Assembly (NCBI RefSeq): GCF_003711225.1
Contig: NZ_CP031030.1
Coordinates: 5,518,001-5,582,000 of the forward strand
Direction of reading: 5' to 3'
Source: Runella sp. SP2
Lineage (GTDB): Bacteria > Bacteroidota > Bacteroidia > Cytophagales > Spirosomataceae
DNA length: 64,000 nucleotides
Both the position numbers and the translations under genes were made by a program. The notes below the pieces were generated by a model that saw only the letters and a program-made list of their open reading frames with translations, had not been told where the DNA came from and searched no databases. This document shows, piece after piece, positions 16,924 through 25,362 of the stretch. How positions within the stretch are numbered: position 1 is the first letter of the stretch; each line of letters starts with the position of its first letter.

Positions 16924-18120
16924 AACCGCCAAAGCGTACGCTGTATACCCCCAACTTTCACGGACGGGCCAGCACTCTACGCACCAGCGACGTGTCTGGG
17001 CAGGAAATCGACCTAAATCGGGTTCTAATTCGTACAAACGCATCAACGGCAACGATGTAAATAGCACGTAGCCAACAACCCAAGTAGGCTGCTGATTTAA
17101 TCGCAACAGCAAAAATGTCAACACAAACGGCATTCCGTTAAATAAAATTCGGCTCGTATCACCTCCGCCAAACACACTGAGGAATAGCCACAAAATGAGT
17201 TGAATTTGTAAATGAGTTTTCACCTCACCCCCTGAGTCCCCCTCTCCTTGCAGGAGAGGGGGATTTTGAACGCTTTTCTCCTTCCAGGAGAGAGAAATAA
17301 AACGCTTACTGGGTGAGGCCGATAGCCACAAAGTTCCAAAAGCTAACAACCAGCTGATGGGAATTCGCACTAATAACTCTGGTTCTACGAGATAACGTTT
17401 TCCAACTCGAAGTAACGTTACCAAAGAGTTATTACGCCAATCAGACGTAGGTGAGGGGAAAAAATGCGAAGCTACGTAATACACCAACAAGGCCACCAAT
17501 AGGGCTGATAATGCAATAAAAAAAGGCCGTTTTGGCTTGTTAAACACAAAGCTATTCACCCCATTCCACAAAGCCATACTTCCAAGGACGGCAATAAAAG
17601 ACTCCTTTTGTAGCGTTCCTAAAGCGGCCACAAGCACTATAAAAAGCCAGTTTTTACTTTCTGAAACCAAAAAAAACAGCAAGAGCGTTAACCAAAAATA
17701 GCTTCCCACATCTGCCGTTACGGGGTCGGGCAGGTACATGCGCACCAGTCCTTTCCAATGAAAAAATATCCAAAACAACCCCAGCCCAATGACTGAAAGG
17801 CGAAAGTGAAGTCGTTGCCAAATCAATGTCAGTAGCCCTACGGTCAGCACCACAAACAAACCATTGAGGCCGACAAAATCTATTTTTAGGTCATGGAAGG
17901 GAAAATGCGCCGCCAACCACGGGCTCAAAGTTCGGGTATTGAACGGAAAAGAAAGCAGATAATCAGGCGTTAGACCCCGAAAATACCGATAGCTTTCCGC
18001 GTACTTATGCGCATCAAAACGCTTGTCCAACAATTCGTAGGAATATGTGGGCTGCACCATCGCGTACGTTAGGTACACTACGGCACTCAACCCCATCGCT
18101 ATCCCGACGTTTTTTTTCAT
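16843..18120 (-). CDS. Polytopic membrane protein with in-frame palindromic insertion
   Basis: 425 residues with about ten hydrophobic segments; no family recognised with certainty. The aromatic-rich loops (YFRGLTPDYLLSFPFNTR, YLPDPVTADVGSYFW) resemble integral-membrane glycosyltransferase-like or DUF2029-type proteins, but no catalytic motif is clear. Residues about 268-299 are encoded by a 96-bp palindromic repeat whose product (SVQNPPLLQGEGDSGG) is hydrophilic and reads as repeat junk between two membrane helices. It lies 6 nt after the CobW gene, so probably in one operon. Its 3' end overlaps the T9SS gene by 81 nt. Confidence 0.7.
   Translation of the reverse strand: MKKNVGIAMGLSAVVYLTYAMVQPTYSYELLDKRFDAHKYAESYRYFRGLTPDYLLSFPFNTRTLSPWLAAHFPFHDLKIDFVGLNGLFVVLTVGLLTLIWQRLHFRLSVIGLGLFWIFFHWKGLVRMYLPDPVTADVGSYFWLTLLLFFLVSESKNWLFIVLVAALGTLQKESFIAVLGSMALWNGVNSFVFNKPKRPFFIALSALLVALLVYYVASHFFPSPTSDWRNNSLVTLLRVGKRYLVEPELLVRIPISWLLAFGTLWLSASPSKRFISLSWKEKSVQNPPLLQGEGDSGGEVKTHLQIQLILWLFLSVFGGGDTSRILFNGMPFVLTFLLLRLNQQPTWVVGYVLFTSLPLMRLYELEPDLGRFPAQTRRWCVECWPVRESWGYTAYALAVLAGYYYLLRHFNVIGGRKTQEIQARR
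17223..17318. repeat. 96-bp palindromic repeat inserted in frame in a coding sequence
   Basis: Outer inverted ends CCTCACCC (17223-17230) and GGGTGAGG (17311-17318) enclose two hairpins: CCCCCTCTCCT/AGGAGAGGGGG (17238-17262, 3-nt loop) and TCTCCT/AGGAGA (17277-17291, 3-nt loop). The length of 96 bp is 32 codons, preserving the reading frame. It resembles a REP/MITE-type intergenic repeat. No second copy was seen in this window. Confidence 0.75.
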
Positions 18121-18126
18121 GTTGGG

Positions 18127-19143
18127 TTATTTTTGTTCCAACAAACAACCTTTCAAACCTTCTTCCAAGGTCTTCCACGGAAGCGGATTTCCTCCGATGC
18201 ACTCCACGCGGCTATCGCGGCGGTAAGCAAGGTACTCAATCGAAAACTCGCCTCGAACCGAATTAATCAACACCCAATCGACACCCGTCCGAAACGCTCC
18301 TTTTACTCGTTCAACATGCTTGAGGGAAGTCACCCAAGCCTTCAATTTTTGTAAATCAAAGACCTCATCGGGCGAGAATACCCAACCGCAACTGTACCTT
18401 CCTAAACCGTGGCTTTCTTTCATCAACGGTTTGCCCACTTCAGGAATAGGCAGGTCGTGTGCCTCATCGTGATGATGGTGGTGGTGATGTTCGTGCTCAT
18501 GGGCATTGGGGTGCAAAGCTTTGCGATTTGGAAAAGGCTCAATGTTCAACCAATTAGGGTCAACATCGCCCTGTTCGACGGCGCCAATTAGAATCTTCGG
18601 CGGAAACAGTTCTTTGGCCCAGCCCAAAAACTCACGCGTCAATTCTTCCCCTGCGAGGTCTATTTTGTTGGCAATCAACACATCGGAGAGTGTAATTTGG
18701 TCAATAAATGTCTCGTGCTCACGGTATTCCTCTTTGTCCCACTGCCGAGGATCCACCAAGCACACCGTTGCCCGAATATCAAGTACATCTTTCAAAAACT
18801 TTCCCCGAAGCATGTCCAAAATGGCCTCTGGATGCCCCATTCCCGTGGGCTCAATCAAAATCCGATGCGGTTTGATTTGACGCAGCACCAGCGTCAGGGT
18901 CATTTGCATGGGCAAATTGGCGGAGCAACAAATGCACCCCCCCGCGACCTCTTTCACTACTAAGCCATTTTCGTCTGTACCCGCAAAAGGCGTGTGGTCA
19001 ATAGAAACCGCCCCAAATTCGTTGATAATCACCGCCCAGCGTTCGTCGGCGGGTTTGCGTTTAAGAATGTTTTGGAGCGTGGTTGTTTTTCCTACGCCCA
19101 AAAAACCTGTAATCAGATTGACGGGTATTTTTTGTAATGCCAT
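18127..19143 (-). CDS. CobW/COG0523-family G3E GTPase, putative metallochaperone
   Basis: 338 residues from MALQKIPVNLITGFLG. Features: Walker A GFLGVGKTT, the metal-binding GGCICC motif of COG0523 proteins, guanine-specificity NKID, and a His-rich stretch (HEHEHHHHHHHDEAHD, about residue 216). A CobW C-terminal domain follows (RYSCGWVFSPDEVFDL). Such GTPases deliver zinc or other transition metals to target enzymes and are often zinc-regulated, but no Zur box was identified. It lies upstream of the membrane-protein gene (6-nt gap), so a link to metal handling of that protein is possible but unproven. Confidence 0.9.
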   Translation of the reverse strand: MALQKIPVNLITGFLGVGKTTTLQNILKRKPADERWAVIINEFGAVSIDHTPFAGTDENGLVVKEVAGGCICCSANLPMQMTLTLVLRQIKPHRILIEPTGMGHPEAILDMLRGKFLKDVLDIRATVCLVDPRQWDKEEYREHETFIDQITLSDVLIANKIDLAGEELTREFLGWAKELFPPKILIGAVEQGDVDPNWLNIEPFPNRKALHPNAHEHEHHHHHHHDEAHDLPIPEVGKPLMKESHGLGRYSCGWVFSPDEVFDLQKLKAWVTSLKHVERVKGAFRTGVDWVLINSVRGEFSIEYLAYRRDSRVECIGGNPLPWKTLEEGLKGCLLEQK

Positions 19144-19324
19144 TCCTACTATTGAATTTATAAGCAAACAGTAGAGTTACGTACTTCGTTTCAAATAAAC
19201 AGTTAGCCTGAGCGTCTATTGTGATTTGGAATCAACTTTAAACGCAATTGGTGCAAGGACAATTAGTAGCGTTTCTCCTCCAAATTGGGGGAAAATACGC
19301 CCAAAATTGGCGATTCCGACTGTC

Positions 19325-19360
19325 TTTGTTACGTTTTACAACAATTCTGTTTTACCTTCG
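19325..19360 (+). promoter_or_regulatory. Putative promoter of the M1 peptidase gene
   Basis: TTTG (19325-19328), 24 nt, TACCTTCG (19353-19360; one mismatch to TAnnTTTG), 22 nt before ATG 19383. It argues against the far-upstream start at 19248. Confidence 0.4.
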
Positions 19361-19382
19361 TTTTTCTGCAAATTTCACTAAA

Positions 19383-21362
19383 ATGTTTCGACAACTCTGT
19401 CTTTTATTTTTGATTGGTCTTGCCTCGTTGAGCCACGCCCAACCCACAACCTCCAAATACGATCCACACGTATTATTTAACCCATTGTTTAACTATCAGC
19501 CTGCCAACGAGTTTCGAACAGGAAGCGGTGCACCAGGGCCTCGGTACTGGCAAAATCGTGCCGACTATAAAATTGCGGCTACCCTCGATGAAGGCGCTAA
19601 TCAACTCAGCGGTGAAGTAGAAATTACGTACACCAACAACAGCCCCGAAACGCTCCCTTTTCTCTGGCTACAACTCGACCAAAATGCCTTCAATGACAAC
19701 TCTCGCAGTGGAAAAACAACACCGCTCAGCGGTGGCCGTTATGGTAATTCGGGGTTTGAGGGCGGCTACGTGGTTAGCACCGTGACAGTCCAGCAAGGGA
19801 AAGGCAAAGCAGCACCTGCCGAGTACATTGTCGATGATACCCGTATGCAGATTCGTTTGGCCGAGCCGCTCAAGTCGGGTGGCGACATTATCAAAGTCAA
19901 AGTCACGTATTCGTTTAAAATTCCGTCGTACGCCTCCGACCGCATGGGAAAACTCGACACGCGCAACGGCATAGTTTACGAAATGGCACAATGGTATCCG
20001 CGCATGTGCGTTTTTGATGACATCGAGGGCTGGAACGTATTGCCCTACCTCGGTGCAGGGGAGTTTTACTTAGATTATGGCGATTATGAATACAGCGTCA
20101 CCGTACCTTGGAACCACATTGTGGTAGGTTCGGGTGAATTGCTCAACCCTACTGAAGTACTCACTTCGGAGCAACTCAAACGCCTTGAAGAAGCCCGTAA
20201 AAGTGACAAAACGGTGATGATTCGCACAGAAAAAGAAGTAAAAGACAAAAACTCTCGCCCCAAACAAGAAGGAATGCTCACGTGGCGCTTCCGTTGTAAC
20301 AACGCCCGCGACGTGGCCTGGGCTACCTCGCAGTCGTTTGTATGGGATGCCGCCAAAATGAACCTACCAAGCGGTAAACCCGCCTTGGCGCAGTCGGTGT
20401 ACCCCGTCGAAAGTGCAGGCAATGACAGTTGGGGACGCTCCACAGAATACGTAAAAGGTTGTTTGGAATTTTATTCAAAATATTTGCTCGAATACCCCTA
20501 CCCCGTCGCCAGTAACGTCGCAGGAATTGTAGGCGGAATGGAATACCCTGGCATTGTTTTTTGCGCCCACAACGACAAAAAAGAATCGCTTTGGGGCGTC
20601 ACCGACCACGAATTTGGGCATACTTGGTTTCCGATGATTGTGGGAAACAACGAGCGTAAATTTGCGTGGATGGACGAAGGTTTTAATACTTTTATCAACA
20701 TGCTTTCAACCGAGGCATTCAACGACGGCGAGTACAACCAAGACCGTTTGGACGATATTCAAAACATTGCCCCTACCCTCTTCCGCGACGGTGCAGATCC
20801 TATCATTACCATTCCAGACGTTATCAAAACGACCAATCTTGGTTGGGATGCGTATTACAAGCCTGCGATTGGCCTCAAGATTCTACGCGAAGTGGTGGTA
20901 GGCCGCGACCGTTTTGATTATGCTTTCAAACAATACGTAAAACGTTGGGCCTTCAAACACCCTACCCCTTACGACTTTTTCCGCAGCATGGAAGATGGCA
21001 CAGGCGAAGATTTGGGTTGGTTTTGGAAAGGATGGTTTTACGAAAATTATAAACTCGACCAAGCCGTCAAAGAAGTACAATACGTAGAACAAACTCCCGC
21101 CAAAGGTTCGATCATTACGATTGAGAATTTAGAAAAGTGGGCCTTACCTGCCGTAGTAGAATTGGAAGAAACCAACGGTAAAAAAACGCGGATTCAACTC
21201 CCCGTTGAGGTGTTTCAACGCAGTGGTTCGTGGACATTTAAAGCCCCTACCAAAGGACCGCTTAAATCGGTCACGATTGACCCTGATTCAAAAACCCCTG
21301 ACGTCAACCCTCGTAACAATACGTGGCGGCCTGCTCGCTACATTTCTCCCGACGAGAACTAA
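19383..21362 (+). CDS. M1 family metallopeptidase, exported
   Basis: 659 residues from [16 protein letters not shown], with signal cleavage near SHAQ. The start at 19383 is chosen because the upstream extension has no signal peptide and covers the putative promoter. The gluzincin zinc site is HEFGH with the third ligand Glu in [17 protein letters not shown] is the M1 substrate-binding motif (GxMEN equivalent, with Tyr replacing Asn). Members are aminopeptidases; here probably periplasmic peptide scavenging. It ends just before repeat A1, whose hairpin should terminate transcription. Confidence 0.93.
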   Translation: MFRQLCLLFLIGLASLSHAQPTTSKYDPHVLFNPLFNYQPANEFRTGSGAPGPRYWQNRADYKIAATLDEGANQLSGEVEITYTNNSPETLPFLWLQLDQNAFNDNSRSGKTTPLSGGRYGNSGFEGGYVVSTVTVQQGKGKAAPAEYIVDDTRMQIRLAEPLKSGGDIIKVKVTYSFKIPSYASDRMGKLDTRNGIVYEMAQWYPRMCVFDDIEGWNVLPYLGAGEFYLDYGDYEYSVTVPWNHIVVGSGELLNPTEVLTSEQLKRLEEARKSDKTVMIRTEKEVKDKNSRPKQEGMLTWRFRCNNARDVAWATSQSFVWDAAKMNLPSGKPALAQSVYPVESAGNDSWGRSTEYVKGCLEFYSKYLLEYPYPVASNVAGIVGGMEYPGIVFCAHNDKKESLWGVTDHEFGHTWFPMIVGNNERKFAWMDEGFNTFINMLSTEAFNDGEYNQDRLDDIQNIAPTLFRDGADPIITIPDVIKTTNLGWDAYYKPAIGLKILREVVVGRDRFDYAFKQYVKRWAFKHPTPYDFFRSMEDGTGEDLGWFWKGWFYENYKLDQAVKEVQYVEQTPAKGSIITIENLEKWALPAVVELEETNGKKTRIQLPVEVFQRSGSWTFKAPTKGPLKSVTIDPDSKTPDVNPRNNTWRPARYISPDEN

Positions 21363-21380
21363 TCAAATTAGATTCCCCCT

Positions 21381-21416
21381 TTCAGCCGAGCCCCGCAATG
21401 GTCTCGGCTTTTTTGT
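21381..21416 (+). repeat. Direct repeat A1 (terminator-type hairpin)
   Basis: A 36-nt unit with GCCGAG/CTCGGC arms and a TTTTTTG tail. It differs from copy A2 (21779-21814) at one base. It acts as terminator for the M1 gene and supplies the TTTG of the next promoter. Confidence 0.88.
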
Positions 21417-21442
21417 AATGAAACTAACAATATGTAATTTTG
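21412..21442 (+). promoter_or_regulatory. Promoter of the DUF433 gene, partly inside repeat A1
   Basis: TTTG (21412-21415), 19 nt, TAATTTTG (21435-21442), an exact match to the Bacteroidota consensus; ATG follows 18 nt later. Confidence 0.75.
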
Positions 21443-21460
21443 AAAAAATAAAAAACATCC

Positions 21461-21655
21461 ATGACTACCTACATTACAGAACGCATAGCCATCAATCCAG
21501 ATATATGCAATGGACGTCCGATTATTCGTGGAATGCGAATTACAGTCCAAACAGTCTTAGAGTTTTTATTTGCAGGAACTTCTCAAGAGGAGCTTCTTTA
21601 TCAGTACCCAATGCTCGAACCCGAGGATATAGAAGCGTGTCAGCAGTTTGCGTAA
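21461..21655 (+). CDS. DUF433 antitoxin-like protein, C-terminally shortened
   Basis: 64 residues: ITERIAINPDICNGRPIIRGMRITVQTVLEFL then EDIEACQQFA, the DUF433 winged-helix-like fold found in antitoxins paired with DUF5615 PIN-like toxins. Compared with the intact relative at 24652 it stops about 12 residues early. No intact toxin follows; only a short out-of-frame remnant lies before repeat A2. It is bracketed by repeats A1 and A2 and has a consensus promoter. DNA binding and autoregulation are family-based inference. Confidence 0.8.
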   Translation: MTTYITERIAINPDICNGRPIIRGMRITVQTVLEFLFAGTSQEELLYQYPMLEPEDIEACQQFA

Positions 21656-21761
21656 AGAGTTTCACTCAATTATCCTCTCAGTTTGGCCAACAGCGCTCGA
21701 AATGAGTAGTAAATACAAACTCGTAACAATTTTCAAAGACCGTCTTGAAGCCATAGAATAA
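21648..21761 (+). pseudogene. Possible remnant of the partner gene of the DUF433 module
   Basis: A readable frame, shifted relative to the DUF433 gene, ends at TAA 21759-21761 (segment MSSKYKLVTIFKDRLEAIE) between the truncated antitoxin and repeat A2. It has no recognised domain. Its position matches that of the DUF5615 gene in the second module, so it may be the residue of a deleted toxin. Evidence is positional only. Confidence 0.3.
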
Positions 21762-21778
21762 ACGGCTTTTCTTCTTCC

Positions 21779-21814
21779 TTCAGCCGAGGCCCGCAATGGT
21801 CTCGGCTTTTTTGT
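21779..21814 (+). repeat. Direct repeat A2 (terminator-type hairpin)
   Basis: Second copy of the 36-nt unit, GCCGAG/CTCGGC stem followed by six T, 398 bp downstream of A1. Confidence 0.88.
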
Positions 21815-21926
21815 GCTTTATTCCCTAAGAAATAGCCCAAAACTGCAACGCAAACACCAGAAGGTACGTAAATCTCAAAAGTACACACACATTGATACAC
21901 CAATACTCTTTTTACCATCTGATACC

Positions 21927-24536
21927 ATGAATCAAAAACGTTTTGCAGTAGCGAGCTTTGTCTTGGCTCTTATTTTGGTTTTTCAAGCCTGTAAAGACAA
22001 GGAAATCACCGCCGAAAACGCTGCCACCATCACATCATTAAATTGTTCAAGTGCTACCTTCTCAGCTTCTGCTACAAGCGGAGCTTCGTTTACTGCCACC
22101 TCGAGCGTCCCCTATACGGGCGGCAACGGCGCCTCCTACGCTGAAGGAACGGCCATTGCTTCTACGGGCGTAACGGGATTAACTGCTACCTTGTCGGCAG
22201 GTACTTTAGCTGATGGAAACGGCACCGCCAGTTTTGTGATTACGGGCACCCCTGCCTCGGCTGGAACTGCCAACTTTTCAATTGATTTAGGCGGGCAAAC
22301 CTGTACGTTGGCATTGCCTGTCACTGCCTCAAAAGCGAGTGTCGCAACGCTCACGGGAACCGTAAATCCTACTACAGGAACCAACGGCGTGGCTTACACT
22401 GGCACAGTGACCATCACCTACACTGGCGGAAATGGCGGTGCTTATGATGTTTCGACGGCTTCATCGACGGGGGTAGAAGGGCTTACGGCTACTTTGGCAG
22501 CAGGCACGCTGGCCAATGGCTCGGGCACGCTGGTCTATAACATTGCGGGAACACCTACTTCGACGGGCACGGCTGTTTTTAACTTGAGTTTGGGAGGACA
22601 AACCTGCACGGTTTCGGTCGCTATCAGTGCTTCAAGCACCGCCTCTACTGCCAAAGACACCGTTGTGATTACCTATTCGGGAACCAGCGCTTCTGTTAGT
22701 AATGCCTTCCAAAACGACGGCGTAACAGTAACTACCAGCGGGGCTGATATCACCGTAAAATCAACCAATACCTCCAAAGAAATCGTGTACCTTTTATCGG
22801 GTACTGCCACCAAAGGAAGCTTTAAGATTTACAGCGAATACAAATTCAACATCACCCTCAAAGGCGTTAGCATTACCAACAGTGCAGGCCCTGCCATCAA
22901 TATCCAGTCGAGCAAAAAAGCAACCATCAACGTAGTCGGCACCAACACCCTTGTCGATGGAACCACCTATGCCACCAGCTCAGAAGACCAAAAAGGAACA
23001 CTTTTCGGAGAAGGGCAATTGAGTTTTATGGGAACAGGTACGTTGAACGTTACAGGTAACAACAAACACGCCATCGTATCCGACGACTATATTTACGTCA
23101 GCGAAGCCAATATCGTCATCAAATCGGCGGCTAGTGACGGTATTCACGCGAACGATTATTTTGCGATGGACAACGGAAGTGTTACTGTAACTGCCGCAAC
23201 GAGTAATGGCATCGAAGCCGAAGAAGGCTACGTAGCCATCAACGGCGGGGTGGTCACCATCAATAGTGTCAACGACGGAATCACGGCTTCTTACGAGGGA
23301 ACCGATGCTACCATTACGCCTTATGTTTTGATAAAAGGAGGCAAAATTACGGTCACAACGACGGGCGACAAAGGCAACGCCATCAAAAGCGAAAGCTACA
23401 CAACAATTGGCAGAACCGATGCGGTTACACTTACGGTTTCGGGCAAAGGTTCTAAAGGAATCAAAACGGGCGGCGATTGCACCATTACCTCGGGTACGGT
23501 CAAAATTACCACCTCAGGAGCAGCTTATTACGATACTGCCGACGCCGACATTGCCGCCCCAGCGGGAATTAACTGCGACAAAAACCTCGCCATCAAAGGC
23601 GGAACGTTGACCGTCACCAGTACGGGAACAGGCGCCAAAGGCATCAGCGTTGACGGAACCGCCACCGTCAGCGGTGGAACAACCACTATCTCTGCCACTG
23701 GGACAAAATATACTTATAACACAGCCAATACCAGCGAAGCCAAGGGTTTTAAGAGCGACGGTGCTTTTGTGATGAACAACGGTGAACTCAACATTGCCGC
23801 TACCGACGATGGTCTAAAATCAGAAACGTCGATTACCATTAATGATGGCACCCTGATTATCACCAAAGCAACCGAAGGTATCGAGTCCAAAACTATCACC
23901 TTTGCGGGCGGACTTACCAACGTAACCGCCTCTAACGATGGAATTAATGCTTCCATGGGAACAACCACTGGTGGGACCTCATCCAATGACGGGAGTAATG
24001 TGTTCATTAAGGGTGGCATCATCATCGTTGCAGGAAGCGATGGAATAGACAGTAACGGAAATATTACGATTACTGGCGGAACAACCATCGTAGGCGGTCC
24101 CACAAGCTCACCCGAAGAGGGAGTGGACGTAAACGGCAGTTTTTTGATAAACGGAGGTGTCGTTATTTCAGGTGGCTCAAATGCCAGAATGACCAAAGCC
24201 ATGAGTACAAGCTCTACACAAGTAAGTATGTACATCACCTCAAGTGCCCAACTAGCCTCGTCTTCACTATTACGGGTTGAAGATGCTTCTGGCAAAGAAA
24301 TGGTAACTTTCAAACCTAAAAATGCCAATTATTATTTCCATTTCTCGAATCCAAGTTTAGCCAAAGGAAGTCAGTACAAAATCTATTTCGGCGGAACGTA
24401 CACGGGCGGAAGCTACGTAGGTAACTCGTCAGGATGGGGCTTATACACGGGGGGCACGTATTCGAACACAGGAGCAACGCTCAAATCAACCACCACTACT
24501 TCGAGTTCTGCGACGGTCAATACCATTGCGTTTTAG
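21927..24536 (+). CDS. Cthe_2159-type carbohydrate-binding lipoprotein
   Basis: 869 residues from MNQKRFAVASFVLALILVFQAC, an SPII signal with lipobox VFQAC and KDKE after it. Two related Ig-like segments of about 85 residues follow (each with YTGGNG, GLTATL, AGTLA and GQTC). From residue 230 on is a long right-handed beta-helix typical of Cthe_2159 proteins (DUF4353): repeated turns such as SDGIHANDYFAMDNGSV and SNGIEAEEGYVAINGG. Characterised members bind polysaccharides including pectin. Surface lipoprotein location is inferred. Transcription should stop at repeat B1. The upstream in-frame start at 21813 is rejected because it lies inside repeat A2. Confidence 0.88.
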   Translation: MNQKRFAVASFVLALILVFQACKDKEITAENAATITSLNCSSATFSASATSGASFTATSSVPYTGGNGASYAEGTAIASTGVTGLTATLSAGTLADGNGTASFVITGTPASAGTANFSIDLGGQTCTLALPVTASKASVATLTGTVNPTTGTNGVAYTGTVTITYTGGNGGAYDVSTASSTGVEGLTATLAAGTLANGSGTLVYNIAGTPTSTGTAVFNLSLGGQTCTVSVAISASSTASTAKDTVVITYSGTSASVSNAFQNDGVTVTTSGADITVKSTNTSKEIVYLLSGTATKGSFKIYSEYKFNITLKGVSITNSAGPAINIQSSKKATINVVGTNTLVDGTTYATSSEDQKGTLFGEGQLSFMGTGTLNVTGNNKHAIVSDDYIYVSEANIVIKSAASDGIHANDYFAMDNGSVTVTAATSNGIEAEEGYVAINGGVVTINSVNDGITASYEGTDATITPYVLIKGGKITVTTTGDKGNAIKSESYTTIGRTDAVTLTVSGKGSKGIKTGGDCTITSGTVKITTSGAAYYDTADADIAAPAGINCDKNLAIKGGTLTVTSTGTGAKGISVDGTATVSGGTTTISATGTKYTYNTANTSEAKGFKSDGAFVMNNGELNIAATDDGLKSETSITINDGTLIITKATEGIESKTITFAGGLTNVTASNDGINASMGTTTGGTSSNDGSNVFIKGGIIIVAGSDGIDSNGNITITGGTTIVGGPTSSPEEGVDVNGSFLINGGVVISGGSNARMTKAMSTSSTQVSMYITSSAQLASSSLLRVEDASGKEMVTFKPKNANYYFHFSNPSLAKGSQYKIYFGGTYTGGSYVGNSSGWGLYTGGTYSNTGATLKSTTTTSSSATVNTIAF

Positions 24537-24559
24537 GTCTTACTTTCATTCATTCAGGC

Positions 24560-24594
24560 AATACCAAGCCGAGGCACTGCGAAGTGTCTCGGCT
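24560..24594 (+). repeat. Direct repeat B1 (terminator-type hairpin)
   Basis: A 35-nt unit identical to B2 (25225-25259). GCCGAG and inner CACT pair with AGTG and CTCGGC; a T-run follows. It serves as terminator of the lipoprotein gene. Confidence 0.93.
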
Positions 24595-24623
24595 GTTTTT
24601 TAATTCATAAAACGAGAAAAGTG

Positions 24624-24631
24624 TATATTTG
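24624..24631 (+). promoter_or_regulatory. Putative -7 box of the DUF433-DUF5615 operon
   Basis: TATATTTG, 20 nt before ATG 24652. No clear TTG at the expected upstream distance. Confidence 0.4.
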
Positions 24632-24651
24632 AAAAGAAAAATGAAAAGGCT

Positions 24652-24885
24652 ATGATAAATATTCAAGAACGGCTTAGTATCAATCCAGAAATTCGATTTG
24701 GTAAGCCTTGCATCAAAGGGACTCGTATCGCAGTATGGGATATTTTAGGCTGGTTAGCAAGTGGAATGAGCCACGAAGAAATCATTGAAGATTTTCCTCA
24801 ACTCACCCAAGAGGACATTTTGGCGTCTTTAGCATTTGCTGCCAATCGTGAAGAAAATACCAAGATTTTGATTACAGCAGCATGA
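24652..24885 (+). CDS. DUF433 domain antitoxin-like protein
   Basis: 77 residues, full length for the family: QERLSINPEIRFGKPCIKGTRIAVWDILGWLASG then FPQLTQEDILASLAFAA. DUF433 proteins are small DNA-binding-type partners of DUF5615 PIN-like proteins in predicted toxin-antitoxin pairs. The gene overlaps the following DUF5615 gene by 4 nt (ATGA), the usual coupling in such operons. The pair is exactly enclosed by identical 35-bp repeats B1 and B2. A TAnnTTTG element lies 20 nt upstream. Antitoxin function is inferred, not shown. Confidence 0.88.
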   Translation: MINIQERLSINPEIRFGKPCIKGTRIAVWDILGWLASGMSHEEIIEDFPQLTQEDILASLAFAANREENTKILITAA

Positions 24886-25217
24886 AGCTTTTATTCGACG
24901 AAAACATATCTTACCGAATTATAAAACAACTTATTGAAATTTTCCCTGAAAGCTTACATGTCAGTCGTATTGGGGTTTCCTTTCCAATTTCTGACCGTAT
25001 AATTTGGGAATACGCTAAGAAAAATCAACTGGTCATCGTCACTTTTGATGAAGATTTTGAATCACTGGCTAACCTATATGGATTTCCTCCCAAGGTCATT
25101 ATTTTAAAACTTGGCAACTCCTCCACAAAAGTCATTGCCTCTGTTTTAACATCAAAAGTTATTGACCTTGAACACTTCTATTTATCAAAGACTCATGGAC
25201 TTTTAGAGATTTTCTAA
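24882..25217 (+). CDS. DUF5615 PIN-like toxin candidate
   Basis: 111 residues opening MKLLFDENISYRI with the acidic DEN motif. A second acidic cluster FDEDFESLAN and the motif PPKVIILKLGNSST follow; together these are the DUF5615 Mut7-C/PIN-like signature. PIN domains use clustered acidic residues to bind metal and cleave RNA. Its start overlaps the DUF433 stop, so antitoxin is made first. It ends 7 nt before repeat B2. The frame is intact, so the module is probably functional or recently acquired. Confidence 0.88.
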   Translation: MKLLFDENISYRIIKQLIEIFPESLHVSRIGVSFPISDRIIWEYAKKNQLVIVTFDEDFESLANLYGFPPKVIILKLGNSSTKVIASVLTSKVIDLEHFYLSKTHGLLEIF

Positions 25218-25224
25218 TTCTCTT

Positions 25225-25259
25225 AATACCAAGCCGAGGCACTGCGAAGTGTCTCGGCT
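25225..25259 (+). repeat. Direct repeat B2 (terminator-type hairpin)
   Basis: Perfect copy of B1, 665 bp downstream, immediately after the DUF5615 stop; acts as the module's terminator. Confidence 0.93.
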
Positions 25260-25325
25260 ATTTCTTTTTCCCCCTCCTCTTACTTTGTTGTTCCCCAAAC
25301 GTACCATTATGTGAGAGATTGGCGT

Positions 25326-25333
25326 TAATTTTG
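25326..25333 (+). promoter_or_regulatory. Putative -7 box of the GHL10 gene
   Basis: TAATTTTG, 29 nt before ATG 25363; no matching TTG at 18-23 nt upstream. Confidence 0.35.
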
Positions 25334-25362
25334 CGGGGTTTTCTACGTTGAGCTTTCATACC

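Noticed and set aside
24560-25259. Integrase att sites for the B repeats
   Set aside because: No tRNA or integrase is present and the repeat is explained structurally as a terminator; recombination by another route remains open.
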